Made by a program: the position numbers and the translations under genes. This document shows positions 32,608 through 44,635 of a stretch of DNA of 64,000 bases, in pieces (the first letter of the stretch is position 1; every line of letters begins with the position of its first letter). The DNA is from Carposina sasakii (Eukaryota; Arthropoda; Insecta; Lepidoptera; Carposinidae). The notes beneath the pieces are model-generated. The model ran no database searches. It was not told the DNA's origin and worked only from the letters and a program-made list of their open reading frames with translations. The stretch covers positions 682,001-746,000 of the forward strand of contig CP053173.1 in NCBI GenBank assembly GCA_014607495.2, written 5' to 3'.

Positions 32608-32703
32608 TGGTTTCCGGGAGATGGGCAGCAGCACCTCCCTTGTTGACAACATAGTCCGAAAATCACACTGCGGTCACCAACCCGCCTGCCCAGCATGGTG
32701 ACT
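32608..32703 (+). mobile_element. LINE-type 3' repeat, truncated
   Basis: Same family as 1678-1860, starting at the same point (ATGGTTT-CGGGAGATGG) and ending at GTGGTGACTAT-like sequence. Confidence 0.6.
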
Positions 32704-32714
32704 ATAACGTACAT

Positions 32715-32800
32715 CCTAAATATACACCTGACTATGTTCCCGAAATGGAGTAGCCAGAACAATAGGATCATCAACAAGATCCCACAGCCACGTTAGCTCT
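32715..32800 (-). repeat. Family A repeat, 3' part
   Basis: GTTCCCGAAATGGAGTAGCC and CACAGCCACGTTAGC on the plus strand as written. Confidence 0.65.
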
Positions 32801-32840
32801 TCTCGTGAGAAAATTATTGTTGCTTGTGTCTTTTAAATAT

Positions 32841-33110
32841 ACAGGGTGTAACAGATAGGGTATGTTAAGCGAGAAGCTATGTAAATAGCCCACTATATAG
32901 GTAGAGATCCTATTTCCAAAATTTGAGACTCGAAATCATATTTTTAATTTTCAAGATTGTATGGACATTCCTGAGTTGTTTCGGAATTCTTCATACTATC
33001 TGGAAAAATATAAATGTGAATTTGAGTCTGAAATTTTGGAAATAGGTTCTCTATAGTGGGCTATTTACATAGCTTTTCGCTTAACATACCCTTTCTGTTA
33101 CACCCTGTAT
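32841..33110. mobile_element. Foldback MITE, family D
   Basis: ACAGGGTGTAACAGATAGGG at the left and CCCTTTCTGTTACACCCTGT at the right, both ends intact. Confidence 0.85.
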
Positions 33111-33369
33111 AAACTTCACCTTCTGGCTAGATGGGATTTGAACACATGTCGTTATGTAAACAAATAATTCCTAAGCCTAAATTTTGATGTATTTCAAACC
33201 GTCGTATGTGGAGCTCTAATTTCGCCTCATCCGCATCGACCCTAATCGCTCTGCGGTCAACCGCACACGAGTCGCAAATGTGATGCGCTAATGTTGTGCA
33301 GTGAATCCAGAATTTTACTTCATTGTACATTTTGCGGATAAAATAGGATGAACATATTGACATAGATAT

Positions 33370-33485
33370 GACACTAGCTGTGTTCCCGTAATGGGAGTAG
33401 CCTGAACCGCAAGATCATAAGGGATCTCACAGCCACGTGGGGACAGATGTTAATGATCAGTGACAAGATGCTTGCTCATCCTTCC
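33370..33485 (-). repeat. Family A repeat, 3' half
   Basis: TGTTCCCGTAATGGGAGTAG to GATCAGTGACAAGATGC. Confidence 0.65.
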
Positions 33486-33600
33486 TCTTGAATCACACTT
33501 ATCTATTAAAAAAACCACATCAAGATCAGTTGCGTAGTTTTAAAGATCAGATACAAGACAGACAGAGAGCGGGAAGCAAGCTAAAAGTATTATAAAACAA
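33486..33600 (-). mobile_element. Helitron fragment (second subfamily)
   Basis: Reverse-oriented partial copy of the subfamily at 33826-34023 (CTGTCTGTC and AAAACTACGCAAC on the minus strand). Confidence 0.55.
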
Positions 33601-33825
33601 AGGTTTTTTTATAATATGTAGTGACGTCATCAACTTTATACGACCGATACACGTGACAAAGGTAAGCCTACCGCCGCTTTTCAAACACAACAATCCAGCA
33701 ATTGGTAACCCAATTCCTGTTGACAAATATACTGAGAAACATAATTTACTCGGGCATAACATACAAGCTCAAAATACCTACGAGTATTACCTATTCCCTC
33801 ATAATCATGAATTCGCTACATATGC

Positions 33826-34023
33826 TAAAAAACAAAGTCGCTTCACGCTGTCTGTCCTTATGTATGCTTAGATCTTCAAAACTACGCAACGGATTTTGAT
33901 GCGGTTTTTTTAAATAGATAGAGTGATTCAAGAGAAAGGTTTATATGTATAACTAGGGACGCGCCCCGGCTTCGCACGAGCGTAATGCCCTTTTACGCGG
34001 AAGAAGTCGTGGGCAGCCGCTAG
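33826..34023 (+). mobile_element. Non-autonomous Helitron (second subfamily)
   Basis: AACAAAGTCGCTTCACGCTG at the 5' side, GGGCAGCCGCTAG before T at the 3' side. Copy at 59713-59924. Confidence 0.7.
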
Positions 34024-34912
34024 TATCCTATAATAACGTGGCGGGGAATACCCGTACAGAACTAAATTAGAATGAGATACATCAGGACACCGCTCGATCC
34101 CTGATGGACGTGCGCTGTGCTGCGTTTACATGCGAATTGCTGTGTCGAAAAGTTAATTAAGTTACTTATCATTTAGGAACTACGTATTTACTTTATAAGA
34201 AACGAATAAAATAAAATGCAGAAAAAAACGAAACATTTTAGGTACTTCATCTTATTTAATGGTTGACTCTTGTATCGTTTTTACAAAGATTTACCAATAG
34301 GTAGAATAAACATCCATTACTTACCTGTGCAATTACTTGAGAAGAAGGTCGTTACTTCTTTTTTTTTTGCAAATACGGGTGTTAATCTTTACTAACGAGT
34401 AGCTTAAGAAACCATTAAAGGTCTCTGAGTGTGCCAATAAAATAAGGAAACATCCCGTGTTTTACTTAATTCTTCGACCAAATAATTAACTTGTCCAGTA
34501 AGCACATTATAGTATCTTTAGGAATCAACATTCCAACTTTTTTAAAGAGATCATAGACGTTCCTATTTCATACTTTTTTCAGTGCATAATGTATTTCATG
34601 ATCAGCCTAAATCGCTTAAAATATCATGCCATTGGTTCACGATCCCTATTCTAGTACATTATTCAAGTTGCAACTAAACCTATTCAAGTAGGTTGACAAC
34701 TAAACGAGGCACTCTCATCAAAGCTGACCATTGGCAGAGGAGCCAAAATCAGAGCTAACGCAAACCACACTGGTTATGGCGGAATAGCTATATCTGTATG
34801 ATAGGTATATAGCTATGCAGCTTGGCAGTCAGTAGTTGGTACATTTAGCGCCATAATAACAAGCCCACTTGCATGAAAACTGATTTAGAAATTAAACTGA
34901 AGAAGTATAATG
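34024..34912. other. No gene seen
   Basis: AT-rich spacer. Confidence 0.4.
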
Positions 34913-35145
34913 CCTGTGCTGATGCGGGGCCTCCCAAGATAGTATCAGCTGCTTCTTCCGTGCATGTCGTAAGAGTCGACGAAGGAACTCAGGGTGCGTC
35001 GTCTCAGACGATAAGCTAATTCTCACAGATTATTTACCTACATCTGTCTCCGACATGCTAACCGTGACTGCGAGGTCTTCTTTATGATATTGCAGTTATG
35101 GCTGCCCTATTTCGGGAACATAATCGAGTGTATATGTATGTAATA
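34913..35145 (+). repeat. Family A repeat, near full length
   Basis: Runs from GTGCTGATGCGGGGCCTCCC to CTATTTCGGGAACATA with a TATG tail; more diverged than other long copies. Confidence 0.7.
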
Positions 35146-35169
35146 GCTAGAACTAGATCCTTCGACAAT

Positions 35170-35350
35170 TATCATCATCAGCCTATTGCAGTCCACTGCT
35201 GGACGTAGGCCTCCCCCAGGGCACGCCACAAGCCTGCCATGGGGGGTATTTGCCCATAGTCACCACGCTGGGCAGGCGGGTTGGTGACCGCAGTTTGTAT
35301 TTCGGACTATGTTGTCAACACGGGAGGCGCTGCTGCCCACCTCCCGTCAC
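35170..35350 (-). mobile_element. LINE-type 3' repeat
   Basis: Reverse of 1678-1860: CATCATCAGCCTATTGCAGT, GGCCTCCCCCAGGGCACGCC, GTTGTCAACACGGGAGGCG. Confidence 0.65.
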
Positions 35351-36104
35351 ATTCGACGACAATAATGCAACATAACAATCCATTGATTTTATTGATGAAA
35401 TTGCAGCGGCTGGACGTCATAGGCAACACAAAGTAGATAAAACATATCCATTAAAAAACTAGAGTATATTTTACAGTTGCTCTATGTAAGACTGGCTTAA
35501 AGCGAAGAAAGTAATACACGGGAATACTCAATATTAGAGGATTATAAAAAAAAACCAAAAACTTCACCACAAAATATCTGTACACAACGGCGAATGATAA
35601 AAGCAACACAATTGCACGTATTTATAACATTGCTACATAGACAGTAGCGACGCTATCATAGGGGTGGATAACTTAGTGAACAAATAGCTCAACAACCCTA
35701 GTGCAATATATTAGTGCAACCCCTCACCCCTAAAGGCAAGGTCAATACACGACCCCCAGGGGTAGCAGTGGAAATAATAATAATAAATAGCAATTTATAG
35801 TCAAACTTTTACAATTTTTTAACTTATATGACTATCATCTGTTTTCTGTTTGTTGTATTTATTGTTTTGGTATCAGACCGGAGTTTTTTGTGGATTTAAA
35901 GTAAAAAGGGATTAGATTAAGCGATCATACCGGAATAGATCTTCAAAACTAGCTGTTGACCGCAACTTCGTCCACGTGGATATAGTTTTGTCCTTGTCCA
36001 GTCTCTGTAGGTACTCTCAATTATACTTATATGATTTCGAGAAGATTTGTTGACTAACTAAAGAGTGAAGAGGTAACAAACAAACTTACTTTCACATTTA
36101 GGTA
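35351..36104. other. No gene; family L right-end fragment at 35861-35945
   Basis: The fragment reads GGTATCAGACCGGAGTTTTT through ACCGGAATAGATC and matches 3440-3520. The rest is spacer. Confidence 0.45.
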
Positions 36105-36300
36105 TTATACATCAGCTGCATCTCCTTCCGTGCACGTCGTAAGAGTCGACTAAGGAACTCGGGAACTCTCTCAGGCGATAAGCTAGCAACTTGTCACTGA
36201 TCTTTTACTGTCGCTATGCTAAACGTGGCTGTCTGATCTCCTTTGTGATCCTGCAGTTCTAGCTACTCCATATCGGGAAAACAGCTGTATGTACATAATG
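36105..36300 (+). repeat. Family A repeat, near full length
   Basis: CATCAGCTGCATCTCCTTCC to CATATCGGGAAAACAGCTG, lacking the first 30 bases. Confidence 0.75.
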
Positions 36301-37872
36301 AATATACTTAACAGAAATAGTACGAATTTTGCAACAGATAGACTAACAAAACATTGTACAATAGCTCCAACTGACCCTATCCAGATGAACTAATATTTTC
36401 CTAGCCGCGCCAACCCTGAAGACCCTTCTAATCTGGGTACCGCAGGTTCACTAAAACCCATGTTTGTACAGAACCCAAATCAGTAGCATTCATTGTTTAT
36501 TTTTCATTACGACATGTGGTTATATTGTTTGTATTAATATTAGAAATATTACAGTTTGCAAGAAGTTTTGCATCAGATGGTAGGGTTTGGTTTAATTATC
36601 TTGATGTGAAAGTAAATGTTTATTTTATAAGTATAATAAATAAGTGTCTTTATTTATGAAACCTTGATAACCCTATATAGGTACATTTTATACCTTCGTA
36701 GGTTTTCCCTTTAAGGGCTCAAAGAAACATTCGAATATTTTTATTGGTAGGTACCTATCATAAATACGAAAGTTTATTTGTCTTTATACGAAACACTAAC
36801 CAAATCTTGATAAAATTTGGAAAGTCAGGTACTTAGCTATAAGTGTAGTAAGATATGTCGGATGTCCTATAGTATTAAAACATACAAAAACTTTATTAAA
36901 ATACAATAAACTGCCTTCTAGAATAACATTATTTCACTAGATTTAGAAATATACCTACTTATTTCCCTTATAAATCCTATGTAATCTATAATCGACATTT
37001 TCTATGCCAAAAAAACAAGGGGTGAATAGAAATGTATTATTATATGATTCGGAATAATAATATAATAGGGAATAAGGGGGTGGAATATACCTTACTTCAA
37101 ACACATGTGCAAAAGGTAACAACAATGAAATGATAGAATGGTACCAAAAGCAACTCACGACATGACAGTCAAATAGTAACAATAACAGCATTTGTACTAA
37201 ATCTTTTACAACTTACTGTCTATGATAAAAATTCATGTGTACAATAAAGAATACTAAGAACAAATTAGTTAATATAGTTTGTGAAGTCTCATTTTACTTA
37301 AAATATTCCTGATTCCAGAGAGTTATTAGCGTAATTTGCACATTAACTGATATTTTACAGACTAAGAAAATGAGTCAGATCCGTTTTTTTATCTCACATT
37401 CAAAATGTCGTTTGAAAACAAGAATCTGCTGATTTGATACTATATCTCTAGTGTAGTAATTAGATATTAGTGAGACCATAGATAAAGGTTTAAGAAACTC
37501 TGTAGTAAGATATAAAGCATTGGAATAACCCATCCACTTGTAGTGGAGATCAAGCCCAAATTGGTTTGAAACAAGCTTGTTTTTACATTTCTGCAGCATT
37601 CAATAATATTATGGTTTTCTATAGAATTATTGGAAAATGATACGGCCCTTTGTTATATGAAATTAGATATTTGAATGGGATATTAAATTAATTACGGCAA
37701 AGCCATTCCTGTCCATCTATTATTATTTGAGCTCAGCGCTATGTGATTCTTTATTGTTATTAAAAAAATACCTACAGTAAAAGGATGTAATATAAAACTT
37801 GCAATGGTAAGCAATAATTTAATTGATTTCTTGGAAATAAAAAAAATATTTTGCCGCTGAAGGTAAGTACAC
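36301..37872. other. 1.6 kb with no recognised gene
   Basis: AT-rich; short minus-strand frames lack motifs. Confidence 0.4.
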
Positions 37873-38010
37873 AAGATCCCACAGTCACGTTTTCACAATA
37901 AAACTGAGAGAATGCCCCTACGCCCCCGCGACAAATTTTTTAGTCAAGTCTTATGAAATGCACGGAAGGAGATGCAGCTGATGTATTCTAGTGAAGCCTC
38001 GCCTCTGCAG
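37873..38010 (-). repeat. Family A repeat, diverged
   Basis: AGATCCCACAGTCACGTTTT and CACGGAAGGAGATGCAGCTG. Confidence 0.65.
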
Positions 38011-38420
38011 ATAAGACGTTAGGTGAGGGGCCATGATATACATAGGTAGTTGCATTCATTCATACATATAGTATGCTTATATCTCAGTAGTTATAGTCAC
38101 GCCCGTCATTCTCAAAGAGGTTGGTCAGAGAAATAATATACCTATACTACCCACGTACCACGTACACCCAGCCCATATAGCATCCCACGAGATAAATGGT
38201 GAGCCTACCGCCGCTGCATCATATTATTATTATATAGCCGATTCGCGTTCTAGTACACAATAGTTTCATACTCTCTCCAAACAAGACGTTTGTCGAGAAC
38301 TTTTCTCTTTTCGAGAATGATCCAAAACAAATTGAACATAGGAATCAATTCCCAACTGACTTAACCTATAAACGAGAGAAATCATTAAGTAAATACGAAG
38401 TGGAGTTGTTATAATCAATA

Positions 38421-38697
38421 GAGTTCATCATCATCATCATCTTCCTGCCCTTATACCATTATTCACTGGATCGACGCAATATGGTTTCTTTTGAAACTGA
38501 TATTGCCAAGGGTTTGGACGTAAAACGTCCGGCATCTTGCCTGAAGCTAATCTTTCTCGGGTACAGTTAAGTGACAATTTTAGTATATTAAACTCCGGAC
38601 ATGAAATAAATTCAGTGGTACAAGCCCGTGACTGGGATCGAATCAACCGCTTTTGTACTGAAAGGCGCATGTCTTAGCCATTGGGCTATCACCGCAG
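38421..38697 (-). mobile_element. tRNA-derived SINE (second family), full length
   Basis: On the minus strand the head reads GGTGATAGCCCAATGGCTAA (box A) and then GGTTGATTCGATCCCAGTC (box B). The body ends GGTATAAGGGCAGGAAG and a (GAT)n tail. Its head end directly meets a family E MITE. Related copies: 27418 (+), 43843 (+) and a tail at 48231-48292 (-). Confidence 0.75.
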
Positions 38698-39078
38698 TGA
38701 TTTTTGGTCGTCAACGTTCCTGAAAACTAGGGAATTTCCTCATCATCACGATCATTTTTCTCCATGGAAGCATACCTGGGAAATGTCTGGTTTCCAAAAT
38801 ATTAGGGTCCAAAGTTGAGTAAAAAGACTGCGTTTTTATGCATAAATGCACATTGACGCGTGTAGCAAGATTTTTTCACGAGAAATATTTAAGATCTGTC
38901 TATGAAAAAACTAGCATAAACACTGGACACTATAAATTTCGCCCGATAAAGTAATAATTTTTATTTTCCAATAAAATTTACATCGTTTCCTAGCATTTTT
39001 TTGGCATGAACTTACTTTATTTGATGTATAGAGTATGTACCCTTCGTTAAGGTTGGTAACGAAAAAACACCTTGTAGT
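38694..39078. mobile_element. MITE, family E
   Basis: Colinear with 31431-31801, with a slightly decayed left end (GTGATTTTTGGTCG) and right end ACACCTTGTA. Confidence 0.65.
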
Positions 39079-39407
39079 AGTAGAGAATATGGCGTAGTAG
39101 AGAAGAGATGCCTATACCCAGCAGTGGATGAATGGGTTGAATGATGATGATGATGATGAATGAAGTCGTTTTAGCAATGTAGTTCTTACTTTCTTGTTTG
39201 TTAAAAAATCTCTTCGTTACATCTGCTCCATGACAAAAACTAAAGTAAACGCCTTCCGAACTCGCGCGTTATAAGAAACGCGTAAGAAAAAAAACATCCC
39301 GAAGCATTGCAATAACTACATCGATAATACAAACGAATGCCATGGAGTTAAGAATGGAAAACATAGATATGACATTCTTGATATTTTTTAGATGTTTTAT
39401 TGCTAAC
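39079..39407. other. LINE tail scrap with (GAT)n, then spacer
   Basis: 39095-39165 reads CCCAGCAGTGGATGAATGGG followed by (GAT)n (39140-39160), a LINE 3' end. Confidence 0.5.
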
Positions 39408-39590
39408 CTGTGTTGATGCAAGGCATCACTAGAATACACCAGCGGCATCTCTTTCCGTGCATGTCGTAAGGATCACGGGCATTATCTCAGGCGACAAGCT
39501 ACCAAGTTACCATTAATCACTTACATCTGTGCCCGCTATGCTAAACGTAGTTGTCATATCATACATACACATACACATGGCTGTGTTCCC
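39408..39590 (+). repeat. Family A repeat
   Basis: TTGATGCAAGGCATCACTAG to GCTATGCTAAACGTAG; its 3' part is interrupted by TACA repeats and then meets a family I element. Confidence 0.65.
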
Positions 39591-39592
39591 GC

Positions 39593-39750
39593 GCCCTGAT
39601 TACGTAACTTGCAGAAGCCGAGCGATAGCAATGCGAAAATTGAGATTGTGTGAGTGCGCGTGGCGAGGTGCGGGGCGCGGTAGGACGCCAAGCGCTCGTT
39701 GCGTACATGCACACGCTCTCAATTTTCGCGATCGCGTTGCTTCTGCATTC
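39593..39750. mobile_element. MITE, family I relative with GC-rich core
   Basis: Left arm CCCTGATTACGTAACTTGCA with GAGCGATAGCAATGCGAAAA, right arm TCTCAATTTTCGCGATCGCG. The core (39650-39710) is unusually GC- and CpG-rich for this window. Confidence 0.55.
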
Positions 39751-40216
39751 ATTTGCGACATTAAAAACAGCTTTCCCACTTACCGCATCCAAATTCACCT
39801 TACTCCTAGTCTATATCACATAAAGTTTTGATAGCAGATGCTACAATATTTGACGACCCCCCCCCCTTCGGTCCCACTTTTATTTAGTTTTCATTTTCCA
39901 CGCGGCGGAACATTGCGATAACGCGTTCCTTTTTGAAAGCGTTATTTTTATAGCTTTATTGAAAAGAGCCGTCCCTAATTTTAGGGATAGTCTGACGCGT
40001 GTAAGAGATAGTACTTAGATTCATTTGTTCCGAATGTGTCATGTCATGTCATGTTCTATATTCGCCACGCTCGCTGTTTCAAGAACTCTTGGGTCGATTT
40101 TTCCAAACGTCAGACAGCCTCTCTAAGGATTAATCGATATCCGAGTAGGTACATCCATACATTTTCAAAAACGAAAAAAAAGGATGTGGGCTGTGAGACA
40201 AAAATATTTACATAAA
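39751..40216. other. No gene seen; C10 tract near 39857
   Basis: Spacer. Confidence 0.35.
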
Positions 40217-40355
40217 CGTCGTAACACTCGACTTACGAACTAAAAATCATTCCCTCAGACGACAAGCTAGCAACTATAAACTGTATAGATCTTACTCACG
40301 ATGCTACAGTTCTGGCCCACCCCACGGAACACCGCCATGTGTATGTAGGTATAGT
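40217..40355 (+). repeat. Family A repeat, diverged
   Basis: CTCAGACGACAAGCTAGCAA and ACAGTTCTGGCCCACCCCA. Confidence 0.55.
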
Positions 40356-40860
40356 ATCTAGTATCTATTGTTAGTTTTTTTTTAAACCACATACCAACAC
40401 ATTTTTTCCACCCCCGCACCTTAGAATCATCGGCCGTTAAAAACCAGCTGTGCCACCCCAGCGAATACTAGAAAAACAATAATGTCAAATTTAACCACAA
40501 GTTAGATTAAACGGTCACATTATAATAGGGGTTGGGGGTGGTTTTATAATGTTTTTTTATGGGGAAATTCTTTGTGGATCAGTGCATCAGGTGTTGATAT
40601 CGAGATTCTGTTTGTGCAATTTAATTTTGGATTACAGTTTGTAATTTGGTATAATATCACAAATGGGTTTAAAAGGGTTAATGTAAAGTTTTGGTAAAAG
40701 TACGTCGTGACGTGTCTATAACGTCACTATAGTTATTTGATGTTACAATAAGTTTTTCATATATTTGACATCAAAACAAAATATGTATGCTATCTGTGTT
40801 GTTGTAATTTAATTAAATGAAACTAAAATCCTAAAATGACAGGTTTGTTTTGTACAAATA

Positions 40861-41052
40861 AAGGTAGGGACAAACTGAGCCCACGTACGCAACGTATGCT
40901 ACGCATTATGACATCTAGACTGCGAAATTTATTAGAAACACACTTATCATACGCAACGTCGCGTACGACAAGTGTGTTTCTTTCTTAGTCAAATATTTTC
41001 ATATAAAATTCGTAGTCGTATACCTACGTGGGCTCAGTTTGTCCCTACCTTA
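40861..41052. mobile_element. MITE, family J, with inner hairpin
   Basis: Outer arms GGTAGGGACAAACTGAGCCC and GGGCTCAGTTTGTCCCTACC extend to CACGTA on both sides. An inner hairpin (40933-40983) pairs AGAAACACACTT with AAGTGTGTTTCT. Flanks read TAAA and TTAA, so a TTAA-type target is possible. Confidence 0.7.
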
Positions 41053-41235
41053 AGAATACGTACGTACGAGTATGTACCACTGTCATTTTATTATATTCAT
41101 TTCATTCATTATATTCATACATTCATTCGTCTGAACTTTACTGATTATGATGTTATACGACAGCATTGTTACTCAAAAGAAATGCAATGCAAAAAACCTC
41201 ATTGATTTTCAATATGACTGCTTGATTGATGATAA

Positions 41236-42195
41236 CATCTCAGGCCATGATAGTGGGTAGTAGGTATATATATGCATAACATACTGAACCAATCAGACAT
41301 ACCACAGCTTTTCTATAATGGGATTGTTATACCTTATACCGAAAAGGCTAAGAATCTTGGGGTTATCTTCGATAATATTTTTTCTTGGTCGTCACAGGTC
41401 AATGAGGTGAGCAGAAGGGTGCATTCATCTTTCTATTCACTTAAGCGCCTTCAGAGTTTTCTCCCATACAAAACAAAAGTTACCTTAGCTCAATCTCTTC
41501 TTCTTCCACTGCAATAAGGAGCTGCTCAATAAACTCGAACAACTGCAAAACCTGGGTATCCGCTTCATATAGGAAGGACTACGCAAATATGATCAATTCA
41601 CTCAATTTCGAAAAGAGCTGAAATGGCTACCTATTAGACTTCGCCGGAATGTTCACATATTAACTCTTCTGTTTAAAATTTTATATAACACATCCTCTCC
41701 AGTATATCTGCGAGAACGTTTCGACTATCTATTTCCACGAGACCGCCCCTTGCGCTCATCAACTGCTACTCTACTTAAAGCATAATTCTATCGCTTATAA
41801 CTACTCATATACCGTGTATGCAGTCAAATTGTGGAACTCTCTGCCTCACACCGTGAGAGATTGCCAAACTGTTGCTGCATTTAAGAAAAGGTTAAAGAAC
41901 CACTACCTCTCGCTTCAATAGATGAGTCTGTCTGTTATATATTTAATTAATAGATATTTATGTAGGTATATTTTTTTAATTTTATTGATTAGATTAGGGT
42001 ATCTTTTTGTTAAATTCAAAATTTATTATAGATTCTGTGTACACGCATATCTACCTTTTATATTTAATTGACACTTTCCTAAATGGTTTGCTGGAAGAAA
42101 TCTCTTTCAGAGATAAGCACGCCTTTGTACATTTTCATTCATAATTTCTGTCTGTATATAATTGTTTGTGTACAATAAAGAATAAGAATAAGAAT
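41236..42195 (+). mobile_element. CR1/Jockey-type LINE, 5'-truncated
   Basis: The end of a LINE reverse-transcriptase ORF followed by about 270 bases of 3' untranslated sequence ending in GTACAATAAAGAATAAGAAT. A second 3' UTR fragment is at 43700-43800. Confidence 0.8.
41269..41921 (+). pseudogene. LINE reverse transcriptase, C-terminal remnant
   Basis: Typical C-terminal blocks of CR1/Jockey ORF2 can be read in order: AKNLGVIFDNIFSWSSQVNE, LKRLQSFLPYKTKVTLAQSL, then after a break ELLNKLEQLQNLGIRF, GLRKYD, LKWLPIRLRRNVHIL and last KLWNSLPHTVRD with the stop at 41919-41921. The frame is broken by a stop after LLLPLQ, an in-frame TAG before GLRKYD and further shifts near 41780. A segment that normally carries YAD-type residues is deleted at the first break. 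Confidence 0.85.
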
Positions 42196-43162
42196 GATTA
42201 TATATTACACATTTTTTAAATATGTTTTGTTGAAATCTTGTTGATAAATATCTGAAAACTACGGAATTTCCCTGTGAAAATCAGCGGTTTTCGCTTCAGA
42301 ATCCAATACAATCAGTCAACATAACAATATTTTTCTGGCAGTCACAAACACCCTGTATAAACAAAACAAGAAAAACTGTCCCATTAATAATTTAATACAT
42401 AATAACGGCGTGACAGTGGGAAAACCTGGGAAAACCAACAACTGTCATCGGCGTGTCATTGAACCGTCATTATGACGTGTGACTGTCACAGCTGAGGGTC
42501 GTACGAGGAAATTGACTGCAGCAGTTGACATTATTAAGGGGTATTAAAGTTAGTTCTAAATTTTAAAGAAGATAGAGCTGACTTAAAAAAAAAATTACAT
42601 TCAGTGCCGGCGACTACGTATTTGCGTCTTCTAGGCCCTTTAAAGATGCCGGCGACGCTTATTTGCGTCATCGCATTAGGCGTTGACCTGATGTCGGCAT
42701 GCTTAGAAAAACTGCCGGCAGCTAATGCGTTACGTGCATTTACCCAAAATTACATTAGGTACCTATATATTTAGTAAAAAAAAAAACCAATAAAATATGA
42801 TCGTTGTGTAAAAAACCTGTTGCATGTAAAGATCTTTGCTAACTCTTCAGGCTAAAGATTCTGAATGTAATTTGATGAAACTAGGGAGTTATTATAAGCA
42901 AAGGCTATTTTTACGTTTATCTCTGTGCATCAGTTTTTTAAATATAACCAAACAGCGCCATCTACTTAAGATAGAATAGCTACAGCTTCTCCTTAAGTAA
43001 GTTGCAATACTAGTTTGCGCTAAACCTGTGTTTAAACGTAATACACATAATTGATGTTCTAGCTAGACATCGGTACATCGGTCCGCATAAAAATGTTTTT
43101 AAAACAGTTTCATTTACATTTTAATGTTTAAATTGTATTTTTATTTCGTACCTACGAGTATT
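42196..43162. other. Spacer with family E relative and short direct repeat
   Basis: 42247-42357 resembles the ends of family E (GAAAACTACGGAATTTCC and AAACACCCTGTATAA). A GC-rich unit, TGCCGGCGAC followed by TATTTGCGTC, is directly repeated at about 42606 and 42650. No gene. Confidence 0.45.
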
Positions 43163-43275
43163 TATACATACACAAGTCACAAGGCCGTTTTCCCATAATG
43201 GCCAGAGCTGCAGGATCACGAAAAAGAGCCTACAGGCACGTTTATCGCCTGAGATAATGATTTGTTACGACATAC
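43163..43275 (-). repeat. Family A repeat, rearranged
   Basis: GGCCAGAGCTGCAGGATCAC, then TTTATCGCCTGAGATAATG and GTTACGACATAC, with internal segments missing. Confidence 0.55.
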
Positions 43276-43299
43276 TCGTATGTATAGGTATAATGTAAA

Positions 43300-43445
43300 T
43301 ATTAACAAGATCCCTAAGGTCTTGTGTTATGGGTTAAACGTCCATGACTCGGAAACAAACATCACCATTGTTTCTAGCTACCGGGACTTGAATCCAGGAC
43401 CTTACAGCATGTAGAGTCACTACCAAATACGCCTATCGATGGTTG
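43300..43445 (-). mobile_element. tRNA-derived SINE (third family)
   Basis: Minus-strand relative of 46736-46960: box B-like sequence, GAGTCATGGACG-type body and ACAAGACCTTAGGGATCTT. Confidence 0.6.
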
Positions 43446-43699
43446 CGTAGAATAATTTTGATTGTGAATATCGACTGGCAGATTTTCTAGTAAGGAAACT
43501 GATTTCCAAGATTTTGACATTTCCCAAGTCTTGCTCCACGTTTCTTGTGTCTGAGCTGCCAGCCTTTGAGATTTAACTATTTGTAGATACCATGAATGAA
43601 GAACAATAAGGAGAAGCGATAGTTGAAGTATACCAGCAACCGTAGCATGAGGTGGATGAGAGAGATAGGTATATCTCTTATCTATCTGTTTTACCTCTT

Positions 43700-43800
43700 C
43701 TGTCTTTTTTATTTCTTTTGGTTGGCTGGAAGAGATGTCTTATAGAGAGAGATAAACTCGCCATTGTTCAATATTTTTTTATTGTGTTTATTTATCACTT
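43700..43800 (+). mobile_element. CR1/Jockey LINE 3' UTR fragment
   Basis: GGTTGGCTGGAAGAGATGTC and following bases match 42088-42170. Confidence 0.55.
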
Positions 43801-43842
43801 TGTGTGTAGGTACCTACGTTTACGTGCGCCTTCCAGTCGGAC

Positions 43843-44060
43843 GCTGTAGTCACGGGCCTGTATCACTAAATTTATTTCATGTACAGATTTTTATGTTCTG
43901 AAATTTTCACTTAACTATAGTTACCCGAGCCGAGGAGAGTTGCCGTTAGACAGGCCGGCCCTAAAAACAAACGCTAAATGCTTAGCAATACGAGTTACGA
44001 AGAGAAACTATATTGCACCGACGACCCCATAAATAACCGCATAAGGGCAGGAAGAAGAAT
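43843..44060 (+). mobile_element. tRNA-derived SINE (second family), headless
   Basis: Starts at GTAGTCACGGGCCTGTATCA and runs to CGCATAAGGGCAGGAAGAAG. The tRNA head is missing. Confidence 0.65.
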
Positions 44061-44076
44061 ATGAATATTTATATAT

Positions 44077-44246
44077 ATAAATATTTTGATCGTGTGTTTA
44101 TAATCGAACTCCTTCTCAACGGCTGGACCAATTTTTATTAAAAAAATTGTGTGTGTTCAAGTAGGTTCGAAAATGGTTTAAAGTCACAATTCGGTCAACT
44201 GGAACAAGTTTTTCTGCTGTCCACGCGGACGGAGTCGCGGGCGGCC
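44077..44246 (+). mobile_element. Non-autonomous Helitron, altered 3' end
   Basis: CTCAACGGCTGGACCAATTT and the 3' motif CACGCGGACGGAGTCGCGGG; the terminal CTAG has changed to CATTA. Confidence 0.6.
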
Positions 44247-44635
44247 ATTAATATTATATAAATAATCGGATATGGGCAGGAAGAAGATGATGAAAACTTT
44301 GTAAGGCCACCTCCTTCTCATGAGTGTCTATTAGAGTACAGATTTTTTTGATATCGAATTTCTTTTACCGAAATCTATTCCACGATTTTTAATATATATT
44401 TTTTTCAATTAATCGAAAAGTTAATCATCGCTGTTTCATATCATCGAAAAACGTGTCTTAAAAAAATCTTTTAAAGTTGTTTTGATTACCAGAAAAACGG
44501 TATATCGAACTTACATTTCATAAAAGTATTAAGTTATCGATGAAACTATTCGTAAAAACACGTTACAATGTGTATCGGAACCCATAATACTTTTTCACAT
44601 AACAACTTTTTAGTATTAATCAGCGATATAAAATG
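44247..44635. other. No gene seen
   Basis: Strongly AT-rich lead-in to the next GC-rich island. Confidence 0.35.
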
